The notes below the pieces were generated by a model. The model was not told the origin of the DNA, searched no databases, and saw nothing but the letters and a program-made list of their open reading frames with translations. 35,563 nucleotides of DNA, taken from NCBI GenBank assembly GCA_017530735.1, contig JAFXMB010000119.1, positions 1 to 35,563 on the forward strand, in the 5' to 3' direction. This document shows, piece by piece, positions 1-8,465 of the stretch. This DNA is from Bacteroidaceae bacterium (GTDB lineage: Bacteria > Bacteroidota > Bacteroidia > Bacteroidales > Bacteroidaceae). Position numbers and translations under genes: made by a program. Position 1 is the stretch's first letter, and each line of letters begins with the position of its first letter.

Positions 1-458
1 TCATCAAAGCCGGAATCCAGCCCTGCGGCCTGGGCTGCCGAGACACCCTGCGCTTTGAAGCCGGTCTCCCCCTGTATGGAGACGAACTCAGTGCCGATAT
101 CAGCCCCATAGAAGCCGGCCTTGGAATCTTCTGCAAACTGGACAAAGCCGAATTCATAGGCCGCGAAGCCCTTGTAACCCAAAAAGAACTGGGAGTAGAA
201 AAGAAACTGGTCGGAATAGAAATCTTTGATCGTGCAATACCGCGTCATGGATATCCAGTCGAGTTAGAAGACGGCACCGTAATAGGCGAGGTTACAACGG
301 GTTATCATAGCATCTCTCTTGACAAAAGCATCTGCTTTGCATTGGTTAAGTCAGAGTATTCCGCACTGGATACAGAATTATATATCCGCATCCGTAAAAA
401 GGTATTCCCCGGCAAAGTAATCAAAAAGCGTTTCTATCAAACCAATTACAAAAAATAA
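1..458 (+). CDS. gcvT: Aminomethyltransferase (glycine cleavage T-protein), C-terminal part
   Basis: The 5' end lies outside the window; the reading frame enters at base 3 and stops with TAA at 456-458, giving the last ~151 residues. GcvT takes the aminomethyl group from lipoylated GcvH and passes the methylene to tetrahydrofolate, releasing ammonia. The visible part contains the T-protein signature GLGCRDTLRFEAGLPLYGDE followed by the C-terminal barrel domain (FIGREAL near the middle, GEVTTGYHSISLDKSI toward the end), as expected for this family. It heads the glycine cleavage operon. The next cleavage gene, gcvH, starts 495 bases later because a four-helix-bundle cassette lies between them, beginning directly after this stop codon. 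The promoter, and any upstream glycine riboswitch, would lie outside the window. Confidence 0.95.
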   Translation, partial: IKAGIQPCGLGCRDTLRFEAGLPLYGDELSADISPIEAGLGIFCKLDKAEFIGREALVTQKELGVEKKLVGIEIFDRAIPRHGYPVELEDGTVIGEVTTGYHSISLDKSICFALVKSEYSALDTELYIRIRKKVFPGKVIKKRFYQTNYKK

Positions 459-943
459 CTTTGGCTTTGGCGTTGGCTTTGGCTACCATCCGGCGGGATG
501 AAATCAGGCGACGAGAAATCCAAACTAATACTTAAAACACATGAGGAATTTTAGAAATTATGAAATTTATCAAGAGGCTATGGATATAGCTACATTGGTT
601 TACAAAAAGACCAAAACGTTTCCAAAACATGAGGTGTTTTCATTGACAAACCAATTAAACAGAGCAGTGGTTTCTATAGCTTCTAATATAGCAGAAGGGG
701 CTTCAAGAGAATCTGAGAAGGAGTTTTCCCATTTTCTCGAAATAGCAACAGGTTCCGCATTTGAGGTAGAAACGCAATTGACAATAGCCAAGAATTTAGG
801 TTATTTGAAAGAGGAGGAAATAGAACCGATACTTGCCAAATTAGGTAAGGTAGAGAGACAATTAAACCAATTGATAATAATGTTAAACAATAAAAAGGTT
901 GAGGTTGGCCCAAGCAAAAGCCAAGGCCAAAGCCAAGGCCAAA
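459..943 (+). mobile_element. Putative cassette: four-helix-bundle gene between inverted TTGGCT-hexamer repeats
   Basis: Directly after the gcvT stop, 459-484 reads as hexamers of TTTGGC type. The reverse complement of 918-943 matches it at 23 of 26 positions. The two arms bracket an AT-rich gene in an otherwise GC-balanced operon. The right arm ends ten bases before the gcvH ATG and encodes the Gly-Gln-Ser repeats at the C-terminus of the enclosed protein. The layout suggests inserted DNA that leaves both neighbouring reading frames intact. No transposase or target duplication is visible, so mobility is an inference. Confidence 0.5.
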
Positions 944-957
944 GTATAAAATTATGA
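541..957 (+). CDS. Four-helix-bundle protein (23S rRNA intervening-sequence / TIGR02436 type)
   Basis: The 138-residue protein matches the four-helix-bundle family first known from 23S rRNA intervening sequences. Landmarks are an N-terminal FRNYEIYQEA, then FPKHEVFSLTNQLNRA, then SIASNIAEGASR, KEFSHFLEIATGSAFE and a last helix of about residues 90-118. These are the most conserved parts of the family. The molecular role is not established; homologous folds include the Avd accessory proteins of diversity-generating retroelements, but no reverse transcriptase is present here. The C-terminal ~15 residues (GQSQGQS) are encoded by the flanking hexamer repeat and look like read-through into repeat DNA. 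The stop overlaps the gcvH start (ATGA), so the gene can be co-translated with the gcv operon although it is unrelated to glycine metabolism. Codon use is AT-rich compared with its neighbours, which fits transfer. Confidence 0.85.
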   Translation: MRNFRNYEIYQEAMDIATLVYKKTKTFPKHEVFSLTNQLNRAVVSIASNIAEGASRESEKEFSHFLEIATGSAFEVETQLTIAKNLGYLKEEEIEPILAKLGKVERQLNQLIIMLNNKKVEVGPSKSQGQSQGQSIKL

Positions 958-1334
958 GCAAGATTATTGAAGGCTTAAAGTACAGCGAAACCCACGAGTG
1001 GGTAAAAGTAGAAGGTGACATCGCAATCATCGGAGTAACAGACTTCGCCCAGAAAGAAATGGGTGAGATAACCTATGTAGACTGCCCCGACGTAGATGAT
1101 GAGATAGAGAAGGGCTCAGAGTTCGGAGCTCTGGAGAGCGTAAAGGCTGCCAGCGACCTCTTCAGCCCCGTAAGCGGAACCGTTACCGAGGTAAATGAGG
1201 ACGTTGTTGACGACCCCAAGCTGGTAAACGATGACGCCTTTGAGAACTGGATCATCAAGGTGCAGATGAGCGACGCATCAGAGCTTGACGACCTGATGGA
1301 CGCATCGGCCTACAAAGCATTTATCAAAGAGTAA
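954..1334 (+). CDS. gcvH: Glycine cleavage system H protein
   Basis: GcvH is the lipoyl carrier that shuttles the aminomethyl group from the P-protein to the T-protein and is reoxidised by the L-protein. The 126-residue length is typical. The N-terminus has KYSETHEWVK, then GVTDFAQKEMGEI, and the lipoylation motif ALESVKAASD places the lipoyl lysine at residue 64. The ATG at 954 overlaps the stop of the preceding four-helix-bundle gene by four bases. The TAA stop shares its last base with the ATG of gcvPA. Both overlaps suggest translational coupling through the operon. Confidence 0.97.
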   Translation: MSKIIEGLKYSETHEWVKVEGDIAIIGVTDFAQKEMGEITYVDCPDVDDEIEKGSEFGALESVKAASDLFSPVSGTVTEVNEDVVDDPKLVNDDAFENWIIKVQMSDASELDDLMDASAYKAFIKE

Positions 1335-2653
1335 TGGCCGGATTCCAGTATTTCCCTCACACCGATGAGGATATAAAAGCCATGCTGGAGAGGATAGGCG
1401 TAAACAGCCTTGACGATCTCTACGCCGACGTCCCGCAGGATTGCCTCTACAAAGGAGAGTATGACCTGCCCGACGCCATGACCGAGCAGCAGGTAAGAGA
1501 TTTCTTTGAAGGTCTTGCCGCCAGGAACCCAAGGCTGAAGGTATTTGCCGGAGCCGGAGCCTATGACCACTACACCCCTGCCGTAATCCCCTACATAATC
1601 CAGCGCAGCGAGTTCCTGACCGCCTACACCCCATACCAGTGCGAGATATCGCAGGGAACGCTAAGGTATATATTCGAGTACCAGAGCATGATCTGCACCC
1701 TGACCGGAATGGACGTAAGCAACGCCTCCATGTACGACGGCCCCACAGCCGCCGCCGAGGCCATGCGAATGATGGTGGCCCAGGCCAAGAAAAAGAACAC
1801 CGTGCTGGTGTCCAACACCCTGCTGCCCCACGTAAGGGGAGTGATAGCCACCTACGCCAAGTACGCAGGAATAACCATTAAGGAGATAGCACAGGAGGGA
1901 GGTCAGACCAGTAAATCATCACTCGAGGCCCTGATCGCCCAGGGTGATGTAGCCGGAGCAATCGTTCCCTCCATAAACAGGTTCGGAATAATAGAGAACT
2001 TGGAGGGTATGGCCGATGCCCTGCACGCCGACAAGGCAATGCTCACAGTCTATTGTGACCCATCGGCCCTGGCAGTGGTAAAGACCCCCGCAGAGTGGGG
2101 TGCCGATGTAGCCGTAGGCGATGGCCAGCCCCTGGGAATTCCCTTGTGCTACGGAGGACCGTACGTGGGCTTTATGGCATGCCGTCAGGACTATATGCGT
2201 AAACTGCCCGGCCGAATTGTAGGGCAGACCACCGATAAGGAGGGCCGCCGCGCATTCGTGCTCACACTTCAGGCCCGCGAGCAGCACATACGCCGCGAGA
2301 AAGCCACCAGCAATATCTGCTCAAACGAGAGCCTGATGGCGCTCTGGGTGACGGTATATCTGTCACTGATGGGTCCCGAAGGTATGAAACAGGTAAATGA
2401 CCTGTGCTACCAGCGCGCCCATTATCTATACGATAAACTCCTTGAGACCGGTAAGTTTGAGCCAGTGTTCAAGGACGCCGTTTTCCTGAAGGAATTCGTA
2501 CTCAAGTCAAAGGCCCCAGTAGCCCAGGTTCAGAAGAAACTGGCCGATGCCGGATTTCTGGGAGCCCTTGAGACCGAGGAGGGCTACGTGACATTCTGCG
2601 TCACCGAGAAACGCAGCTATGAAGAAATGGATCAACTTGTAAATGCGCTCTGA
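1334..2653 (+). CDS. gcvPA: Glycine dehydrogenase (decarboxylating) subunit 1
   Basis: This is the N-terminal half of the split P-protein. With GcvPB it decarboxylates glycine using pyridoxal phosphate and loads the aminomethyl group on GcvH. The 439-residue length and landmarks fit the subunit-1 family: FPHTDEDIKAML near the start, FAGAGAYDHYTPAVIPYI near residue 75, YTPYQCEISQGTLRYIFEYQ near 100, YDGPTAAAEAMRM near 135, and GRIVGQTTDKEGRRAFVLTL near 295. The PLP lysine is carried by the partner subunit. It begins in a one-base overlap with gcvH and ends two bases before gcvPB, so the two halves are probably made together. Confidence 0.97.
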   Translation: MAGFQYFPHTDEDIKAMLERIGVNSLDDLYADVPQDCLYKGEYDLPDAMTEQQVRDFFEGLAARNPRLKVFAGAGAYDHYTPAVIPYIIQRSEFLTAYTPYQCEISQGTLRYIFEYQSMICTLTGMDVSNASMYDGPTAAAEAMRMMVAQAKKKNTVLVSNTLLPHVRGVIATYAKYAGITIKEIAQEGGQTSKSSLEALIAQGDVAGAIVPSINRFGIIENLEGMADALHADKAMLTVYCDPSALAVVKTPAEWGADVAVGDGQPLGIPLCYGGPYVGFMACRQDYMRKLPGRIVGQTTDKEGRRAFVLTLQAREQHIRREKATSNICSNESLMALWVTVYLSLMGPEGMKQVNDLCYQRAHYLYDKLLETGKFEPVFKDAVFLKEFVLKSKAPVAQVQKKLADAGFLGALETEEGYVTFCVTEKRSYEEMDQLVNAL

Positions 2654-2655
2654 CT

Positions 2656-4065
2656 ATGAAGTACTACGATAAACTTATATTCGAGTTAAGCAAGCCGGGA
2701 CGCATAGGATATTCGCTCCCCCAGACCTGCAGCAAGTGCAAGGACACAGAGGCAATCCCGGCCGGACTGTTAAGGAGCAAAGCCCCCCAATTGCCCCAGG
2801 TAAGCGAGGTGGATGTGGTACGCCACTATACCAACCTGAGCCAGATGAACTTTGGTGTGGATACCGGATTCTATCCGCTGGGCAGCTGCACCATGAAGTA
2901 CAATCCCAAGATAAACGAGGAGATTGCCGCAATGCCCGCATTCGGAGGGGTTCATCCGCTGCAGAAGGAGGTTCCCGGAGTTGATGCTATATATAAAGGT
3001 ATAGACAGTGCGCTTGCCGCCATAACCGGCATGAAGCACTTTACATTCAAGCCCTGCGCAGGTGCACACGGTGAACTTACGGGCCTGATGATAATCCGCG
3101 AGTACCATATGTCACGCGGTGATACCAAGCGTACCCGTATCATAGTGCCCGACAGCGCGCACGGAACCAACCCCGCCAGCGCTGCCGTATGCGGATTGGA
3201 TGTGGTTGTCGTTAAGTCAAACGCCAACGGACTGGTGGATGTGGAGGACCTCAAGCCTCTGCTGGATGATACCATTGCCGGCATAATGATGACCAACCCC
3301 AACACTCTGGGACTCTTTGAGAAGGATATCCGCCAGATAGCCGATCTGGTACATGCCGCAGGCGGTCTGCTCTATTATGACGGAGCCAATATGAACCCGC
3401 TCATAGGCACGGTACGTCCGGGCGATATGGGATTTGACGTGATGCACCTTAACCTGCACAAGTCATTCTCCACACCTCACGGAGGCGGCGGTCCCGGTAG
3501 CGGTCCTGTAGGCGTATGTGACAAGCTGGTGCCGTTCCTGGGCGTGAACGTATCGGGATTCAACGGCAACTTTGGCGTGATACTGAGAGCCTATGCATAT
3601 ATCCTGATGCTGGGCCGACAGAACGTTAAGCTGTGCGGAAAGCTGGCCACCCTGGGTGCCAACTATATCAAGGAGTCACTCAAGGACTGCTATAAACTGC
3701 CTATACCCACAGTATGCAAGCATGAGTTCGTGTTTGACGGACTTATCAATGACGGCGCTCGTGAAGGCAAGGAGGGTGCGGCAACACTGGATGTGGCCAA
3801 GCGTCTGCTTGACTTCGGGTTCCACGCACCTACAATTTATTTCCCGCTGCTGTTCCATCAGGCCATAATGATTGAGCCTACCGAGACAGAGTCAAAGGAG
3901 ACTTTGGATGAGTTTATTGATGTGATGCGCAAGATTGCCGCCGAGGCAGCACAGGATCCCGATATCCTGCACGGTGCACCGCACAACACACCCATATCAC
4001 GTCCCGATGAGACCACAGCGGCACGTAACCCCATTCTTAAAATTCAGGACGAATGCGCTTGCTGA
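2656..4065 (+). CDS. gcvPB: Glycine dehydrogenase (decarboxylating) subunit 2
   Basis: This is the C-terminal half of the split P-protein and carries the PLP cofactor. The motif LNLHKSFSTPHGGGGPG places the Schiff-base lysine at residue 269. Other family landmarks are FYPLGSCTMKYNPK near residue 73, GAHGELTGL near 136, PDSAHGTNPASA near 165 and YYDGANMNPL near 240. The 469 residues are normal for subunit 2. Its last 13 bases overlap the start of lpdA in another frame. Use of a two-gene P-protein rather than one fused GcvP is a lineage choice known in several bacterial groups. Confidence 0.97.
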   Translation: MKYYDKLIFELSKPGRIGYSLPQTCSKCKDTEAIPAGLLRSKAPQLPQVSEVDVVRHYTNLSQMNFGVDTGFYPLGSCTMKYNPKINEEIAAMPAFGGVHPLQKEVPGVDAIYKGIDSALAAITGMKHFTFKPCAGAHGELTGLMIIREYHMSRGDTKRTRIIVPDSAHGTNPASAAVCGLDVVVVKSNANGLVDVEDLKPLLDDTIAGIMMTNPNTLGLFEKDIRQIADLVHAAGGLLYYDGANMNPLIGTVRPGDMGFDVMHLNLHKSFSTPHGGGGPGSGPVGVCDKLVPFLGVNVSGFNGNFGVILRAYAYILMLGRQNVKLCGKLATLGANYIKESLKDCYKLPIPTVCKHEFVFDGLINDGAREGKEGAATLDVAKRLLDFGFHAPTIYFPLLFHQAIMIEPTETESKETLDEFIDVMRKIAAEAAQDPDILHGAPHNTPISRPDETTAARNPILKIQDECAC

Positions 4066-5348
4066 TAATAGGAGCAGGCCCGGGCGGCTATGAGACCGCG
4101 GTCGAGGCCGCAAAACGTGGAATGGAAGTAACCCTCATTTCAGAAGGGCCGCTGGGCGGTACCTGCCTGAATGAGGGCTGCATCCCCACCAAGACCATGT
4201 GCCATTATGCCGAGCTCATTGAGCAGAACATCAAGGCCGGAATGAATTGCAGACCATCTGTAGTGACGATGGTTGAGCACAGACAAGCCGTAATGGAGCA
4301 GTTGCGCCGTGGAGTGGAGATGATGCTCAAGGGAGTTCAGGTAGTGCAGGGCAGAGCACAGTTCAAGGATGCCAAGACGGTAGTATGCAACAGCCAGGAG
4401 TTTACGGCCGATAAGATTATCGTCGCAACCGGTTCCGTATCGGCCTCACTGCCCATACCCGGCGCTGAGAACTGCATCACATCCAAGGAGATTCTGGACC
4501 TTACTGAGGTCCCGGAGAGCCTTTGCGTTATAGGCGGCGGCGTGATAGGTCTGGAGTTTGCCTCCATATTCCGCAGTTTCGGCACTGAGGTAACGGTGCT
4601 GGAGTTCTGCCCCAACATCCTGCCGCGCTTTGACGTGGATCTGGCCAAGCGACTCAAACAGTCGCTCTCCAGGCGCGGCATAAATATTGAGGTACAGGCG
4701 CAGGTAACACGCATAGACGGTAATACCGTAACCTACATAAAGAAAGACAAGGAGTTTACCGTCATGGCCGATAAGGTATTGATGGCTGTAGGCCGACGCC
4801 CCAACGTGGACGGCCTGAACCTTGAGGCTGCCGGTATTGACTATACCCGCAAGGGCATCACGGTCAATGACCGTTTTGAGACATCGGTACCGGGCATTTA
4901 CGCGGTAGGAGACGTGACAGGCGGAATCATGCTGGCGCACGCCGCAACCTATCAGGGACTACGTGCCCTGAATTCAATCTGCGGCCAGACAGACTCAGTC
5001 CGTTTTGACCTGATTCCCGCAGCGGTATTCACAATACCCGAGGTGGCAACCATCGGTCTTACCGAGGAGCAGTGCAAGGAGCAGGAACTTGAAGTGCGCT
5101 GCCTCAAGTCATTCTACCGCGCCAACGGAAAAGCCGTCTCAATGGATGAGACCGATGGCTACTGCAAGGTAATTGTGGATAATGAAGGCAAGGTGCTGGG
5201 CGCTCATATAATGGGCGCACACTCATCTGACCTGATCCATGAGATTGCCGCAGCAATGAATCTGGGTGCAACCCTGGATAAACTCCAATCCGTAATCCAC
5301 TCGCACCCCACACTCAGCGAAGTCTTGCAATCTGCAATACATCAATAA
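4053..5348 (+). CDS. lpdA: Dihydrolipoyl dehydrogenase (glycine cleavage L-protein)
   Basis: This FAD flavoprotein reoxidises the dihydrolipoyl arm of GcvH and passes electrons to NAD. The N-terminal FAD fold is LLIIGAGPGGYETA. The redox disulfide motif GGTCLNEGCIPTK gives Cys38 and Cys43. A second nucleotide-binding fold appears as CVIGGGVIGLEFASIF near residue 158. GIYAVGDVTGG near 283 is the second FAD contact, and the C-terminal HSHPTLSE supplies the catalytic His-Glu pair. At 431 residues it is somewhat shorter than E. coli Lpd. Its ATG lies inside the end of gcvPB, a 13-base overlap, so it is probably dedicated to glycine cleavage. A terminator follows directly. Confidence 0.95.
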   Translation: MRLLIIGAGPGGYETAVEAAKRGMEVTLISEGPLGGTCLNEGCIPTKTMCHYAELIEQNIKAGMNCRPSVVTMVEHRQAVMEQLRRGVEMMLKGVQVVQGRAQFKDAKTVVCNSQEFTADKIIVATGSVSASLPIPGAENCITSKEILDLTEVPESLCVIGGGVIGLEFASIFRSFGTEVTVLEFCPNILPRFDVDLAKRLKQSLSRRGINIEVQAQVTRIDGNTVTYIKKDKEFTVMADKVLMAVGRRPNVDGLNLEAAGIDYTRKGITVNDRFETSVPGIYAVGDVTGGIMLAHAATYQGLRALNSICGQTDSVRFDLIPAAVFTIPEVATIGLTEEQCKEQELEVRCLKSFYRANGKAVSMDETDGYCKVIVDNEGKVLGAHIMGAHSSDLIHEIAAAMNLGATLDKLQSVIHSHPTLSEVLQSAIHQ

Positions 5349-5350
5349 AA

Positions 5351-5380
5351 AAGGCGGCCGTTAAGGTCGCCTTCTTTATT
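5351..5380. terminator. Hairpin terminator between convergent lpdA and DUF4412-like gene
   Basis: AAGGCGGCC (5351-5359) pairs with GGTCGCCTT (5365-5373) across a five-base loop with one G-U pair. A-rich sequence precedes it and a T-rich tract follows, so it can end transcription from both sides. It lies three bases after the lpdA stop and upstream of the converging gene's stop. Confidence 0.8.
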
Positions 5381-5393
5381 GTCTGTATTGGGA

Positions 5394-6254
5394 TCAAAAA
5401 CCTCCGAAACCGCCGCCAAAACCGCCGCCGAAGCCGCCGCCACCAAAGCCGCCGCCAAAGTCGCCGCCCATCATCATGAAGTCGCCGCCAAAGCCGCCCA
5501 TGTTCATCTCACTTACCTTGCAGCCCTTGGGAAGGGTGAAGAATGCGGGATCAACATCCTCGGCAATGAAGTTCTGAGCAGTCTGGCTTGTGGTAGCCCA
5601 GTCGCTCTCAGTTACGGTTGACAGAGGAATTCCCTCGTAAACGCAAACTGTGATATTCTGTGTGAAACCCATCTGGTTGCTGGGGCTCATTGAGTACTTC
5701 TTGCAAGTAACGCCTGCAACTACCTCCTCGCCAAGTTCCTTGATCTTGTTACGGCGAATGGTCTTCTTGTCCAGGTTCATCCAGTCAATAGTACCAAGTT
5801 GACCGATCTGGGCACCGCCCATACCGAAACCGCCAAAGCCGCCGCCACGACCGTTACGGCCGCCGCCGAAGATAGGCATTGCAGTAGCTGTGTTCTCAAG
5901 TTCGTTGATGGTATAGGTTGTGTCACCTATTGCCACGGTACGAGTGATGTTATCTCCGTATTGGGTTATTCTGGCTGTCTTCTTTCCATAATCATCAAAA
6001 TAGATCTGCTCCCTCATATCGCTTGAGCTGAAGCTGTTCATTCTAGCTAGGAAAGTGCTGTCATTGAAAGCAGCGACACCGCCGCCACCACCCATAGCAG
6101 CCATCTGTGAGAAATCAGGCATGTCACCCATATCGGATGTAACAGTGATAACTCCGGACTTAACGCCGAACAGAATCTCCTTAACCTCTTTTTTCTTTGC
6201 GCCTGCTGAGAGGCATACTGCCATCATCAGGGCAGCCATCATAATCTTTTTCAT
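5394..6254 (-). CDS. Secreted DUF4412-like protein with Gly/Phe-rich tail
   Basis: The 286-residue protein starts with a signal peptide (MKKIMMAALMMAVCLSAGA, cleavage near residue 19). The middle has short beta-strand-like segments (KTARITQYGDNITRTVAIGD near 90-110, then GEEVVAGVTCKKYSMS near 180) that resemble the Bacteroidetes DUF4412 family, thought to have a LolA-like fold; this assignment is by eye. Two low-complexity Gly-rich parts are present: one near residues 55-60 and 128-150, and a C-terminal tail of GGFGGDF- and GGGFGG-type repeats covering about the last 35 residues. Location is probably periplasmic or surface. It is a single gene, convergent with lpdA. Its function is unknown; the tail could drive assembly or be disordered. 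Confidence 0.7.
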   Translation of the reverse strand: MKKIMMAALMMAVCLSAGAKKKEVKEILFGVKSGVITVTSDMGDMPDFSQMAAMGGGGGVAAFNDSTFLARMNSFSSSDMREQIYFDDYGKKTARITQYGDNITRTVAIGDTTYTINELENTATAMPIFGGGRNGRGGGFGGFGMGGAQIGQLGTIDWMNLDKKTIRRNKIKELGEEVVAGVTCKKYSMSPSNQMGFTQNITVCVYEGIPLSTVTESDWATTSQTAQNFIAEDVDPAFFTLPKGCKVSEMNMGGFGGDFMMMGGDFGGGFGGGGFGGGFGGGFGGF

Positions 6255-6336
6255 TGTCCTTATTTTGTTTTTGTTGCTGTTTCAAGTTTGTCGTAATGAA
6301 TATACGGCCCAACCTGAAAAGTTAAAACGGACAATG

Positions 6337-8133
6337 TCAGAATAGTTTTGAAATAAGGTCGGGACGGCCTATACGTCTGAGTTCGGCAATAAGACGGTGA
6401 CGCTGGGCGGGATCGTACCAGAAAAAGAACTGGCGCTGGGCCTGCTTGTCGCGGTCGGTGCGTGCGGTGTAGACCGGCTGCATGGTGTAGGGATTTATGC
6501 CCGTGTAGAATATCTCGGTGCTCAGGGTCATGGGCGTGGGCGTGAAATCCTGAATCTGCTCCAGTTTGAAATTAAGACGCTTGGTGATAATGGCAAGTTC
6601 GGCCATATCCTGCTCTGAGCAGCCCGGATGACTGCTTATGAAATAGGGAATCAGTTGCTGACGCAGGCCGCACTCCTTGTTTATCTTGTCAAAAGTTTTC
6701 TTGAACTGCTCAAACTGCAGGAACGACGGCTTGCGCATAAGAGCCAGAACGGAGTCCGATGTGTGCTCGGGTGCCACCTTGAGGCGGCCGCTCACATGTC
6801 GGCCTATGAGTTCACGGGCATAATCCATATGTGACTTGTCTGCCTTGGGGTCGGGGTCGCGGTACTGCAGTATGTCATAGCGGATACCGCTTCCTATGCA
6901 GGTCTTCTTGATTCCGGGAACCTTATCGGCATCCTTATATAGTTGAGTCAGGGCAGTCAGGTCAGTGCCCAGGTTGGGGCAAACCTTGGGTGTAAGGCAG
7001 GTGGGGCGTTTGCAATGCAGACACTTGTTCTTGTCGCGTCCGCCAGTACCGTACATATTGGCCGAGGGCCCTCCCAGGTCAGATACATACCCCCTGAAAT
7101 CCTCCATCTGGGTAATCTGGCGCAACTCCCTGAGTATGCTCTCACGGCTGCGGCTCACAATCTGCTTGCCCTGGTGGGCCGATATGGTGCAGAACGAACA
7201 GCCGCCGTAGCATCCGCGGTGGATGGTAACCGAGTGCCGTATCATCTCATATGCGGGAATGCGCTTGCCGTTATAGCGGGGATGTGGCAGACGGGTATAG
7301 GGTAGGTCGTATATGGCGTCAAGTTCAGGAGTGGTGAGCGGAGGATAGGGCGGGTTTACCACAACATACTGCTTACCCGTGGGCTGTATGATACGGTGCG
7401 CCTCAATCATGTTTGACTCCTCCTCAATGATGCGGAAGTTTGCCGCCTGGCTGCGCTTATCGGCCAGACACTGCTCGTGTGATGCCAGCAGTTTGTCGTT
7501 ATCGGTTATGCCTCCCGGTACATCCTTGGTCAGGAACGCAACCTGCCTCATTGTCAGGATATCCTGCGGGCGGTCCTGCGCAAGGGCATCGGCCAGGTCT
7601 ACGGTCACCTTCTCGCCCATGCCGTAGGTCAGGAAATCGGCCCCGCTCAACTCCAGGATGTTTGGCATGAGTTTATCCTGCCAATAGTCGTAGTGGGTGA
7701 AACGGCGCAGTGAGGCCTCGATTCCGCCTATGACTACGGGCACATCGGGGAAGAGTTTCTTGAGTGCCTTGGTGTAGACTATGGTGGGGTATTCGGGGCG
7801 TCCGGTATGGCGGCCGTCGGGGGTGTAGGCATCCTCGGAGCGCAGACGCTTGCCGGCGGTGTAACGGTTCACCATTGAATCCATTGCGCCGGCCGATACT
7901 CCAAAGAACAGGCGTGGAGCGCCCAGTTTGCGGAAATCACGCAGGTCATCCTGCCAGTTGGGCTGGGGGATGACGGCTACCTTGTATCCGTGTGCCTCAA
8001 GGACACGCCCTATTACGGCTGTGCCGAATGAGGGGTGATCCACATAGGCATCACCTGTAAAGAGAATCACGTCCAGCTGGTCCCAGCCCAGACGTTCACA
8101 CTCTTTCTTGGTTGTAGGCAGCCACTGCGGCAT
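6337..8133 (-). CDS. ygiQ: YgiQ family radical SAM protein
   Basis: The 598-residue protein starts with the YgiQ N-terminal domain (PTTKKECERLGWDQLDVILF, then GDAYVDHPSFGTAVIGRVLE). The radical SAM cluster motif HRGCYGGCSFC gives Cys308, Cys312 and Cys315 as ligands of the 4Fe-4S cluster that cleaves S-adenosylmethionine. Further Cys residues around 385-400 (CLHCKRPTC, VCPNLG) may bind a second metal or cluster, as in this family. The C-terminal part has QIQDFTPTPMTLSTEIFYTG. The substrate of YgiQ enzymes is unknown. It is the last gene of a minus-strand run and starts two bases after the stop of the 105-residue gene. Confidence 0.93.
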   Translation of the reverse strand: MPQWLPTTKKECERLGWDQLDVILFTGDAYVDHPSFGTAVIGRVLEAHGYKVAVIPQPNWQDDLRDFRKLGAPRLFFGVSAGAMDSMVNRYTAGKRLRSEDAYTPDGRHTGRPEYPTIVYTKALKKLFPDVPVVIGGIEASLRRFTHYDYWQDKLMPNILELSGADFLTYGMGEKVTVDLADALAQDRPQDILTMRQVAFLTKDVPGGITDNDKLLASHEQCLADKRSQAANFRIIEEESNMIEAHRIIQPTGKQYVVVNPPYPPLTTPELDAIYDLPYTRLPHPRYNGKRIPAYEMIRHSVTIHRGCYGGCSFCTISAHQGKQIVSRSRESILRELRQITQMEDFRGYVSDLGGPSANMYGTGGRDKNKCLHCKRPTCLTPKVCPNLGTDLTALTQLYKDADKVPGIKKTCIGSGIRYDILQYRDPDPKADKSHMDYARELIGRHVSGRLKVAPEHTSDSVLALMRKPSFLQFEQFKKTFDKINKECGLRQQLIPYFISSHPGCSEQDMAELAIITKRLNFKLEQIQDFTPTPMTLSTEIFYTGINPYTMQPVYTARTDRDKQAQRQFFFWYDPAQRHRLIAELRRIGRPDLISKLF

Positions 8134-8135
8134 TC

Positions 8136-8453
8136 TTATTCAGCAGTTTCAGGCTCGGGGTTGGCGGCATTCCACTGCTCGTAGAGGGCCATCAGGTTTT
8201 TCAGTCCCAGAGCCTTCATGTCGCTGTGGTAGATAACGTCAATGCACAGGTCCAGCAGTTGCTTATCGGACCCCTGGGGAGTGGTCAGCAGTGAGCGGAT
8301 GTTGAGTCTGAGTTTGTCAAGAGACTGCTCAGTTACGATACCGTTGCTGTCAATGAGCCACTGGAAAAGTGAGAAACGGCGGATAGTTGCAAGATTCTCA
8401 TCGGACACGTTGATGCTGCGTGTGCCGGATTCGTTAGCCTGAATGTTATACAT
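8136..8453 (-). CDS. Conserved small protein of unknown function (105 aa)
   Basis: A 105-residue soluble protein with no signal peptide or membrane segment. It is mostly helical by appearance (ENLATIRRFSLFQWLIDSNG, EQSLDKLRLNIRSLL, LLDLCIDVIYHSDMKALGLK). I do not recognise a family. It lies 12 bases after the large amidase/golvesin gene and two bases before ygiQ, so it is almost certainly co-transcribed with both. The reading frame is supported by its tight packing and ordinary codon use. The tail (NPEPETAE) is acidic and probably disordered. Confidence 0.75.
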   Translation of the reverse strand: MYNIQANESGTRSINVSDENLATIRRFSLFQWLIDSNGIVTEQSLDKLRLNIRSLLTTPQGSDKQLLDLCIDVIYHSDMKALGLKNLMALYEQWNAANPEPETAE

Positions 8454-8465
8454 AATGATAAAGAA

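Noticed and set aside
1-458. Glycine riboswitch for the gcv operon
   Set aside because: Only the end of gcvT is in the window; the leader region is not present, so nothing can be said.
459-957. Diversity-generating retroelement because of the Avd-like four-helix-bundle fold
   Set aside because: No reverse transcriptase, template repeat or variable repeat is present; only the stand-alone four-helix-bundle family is supported.
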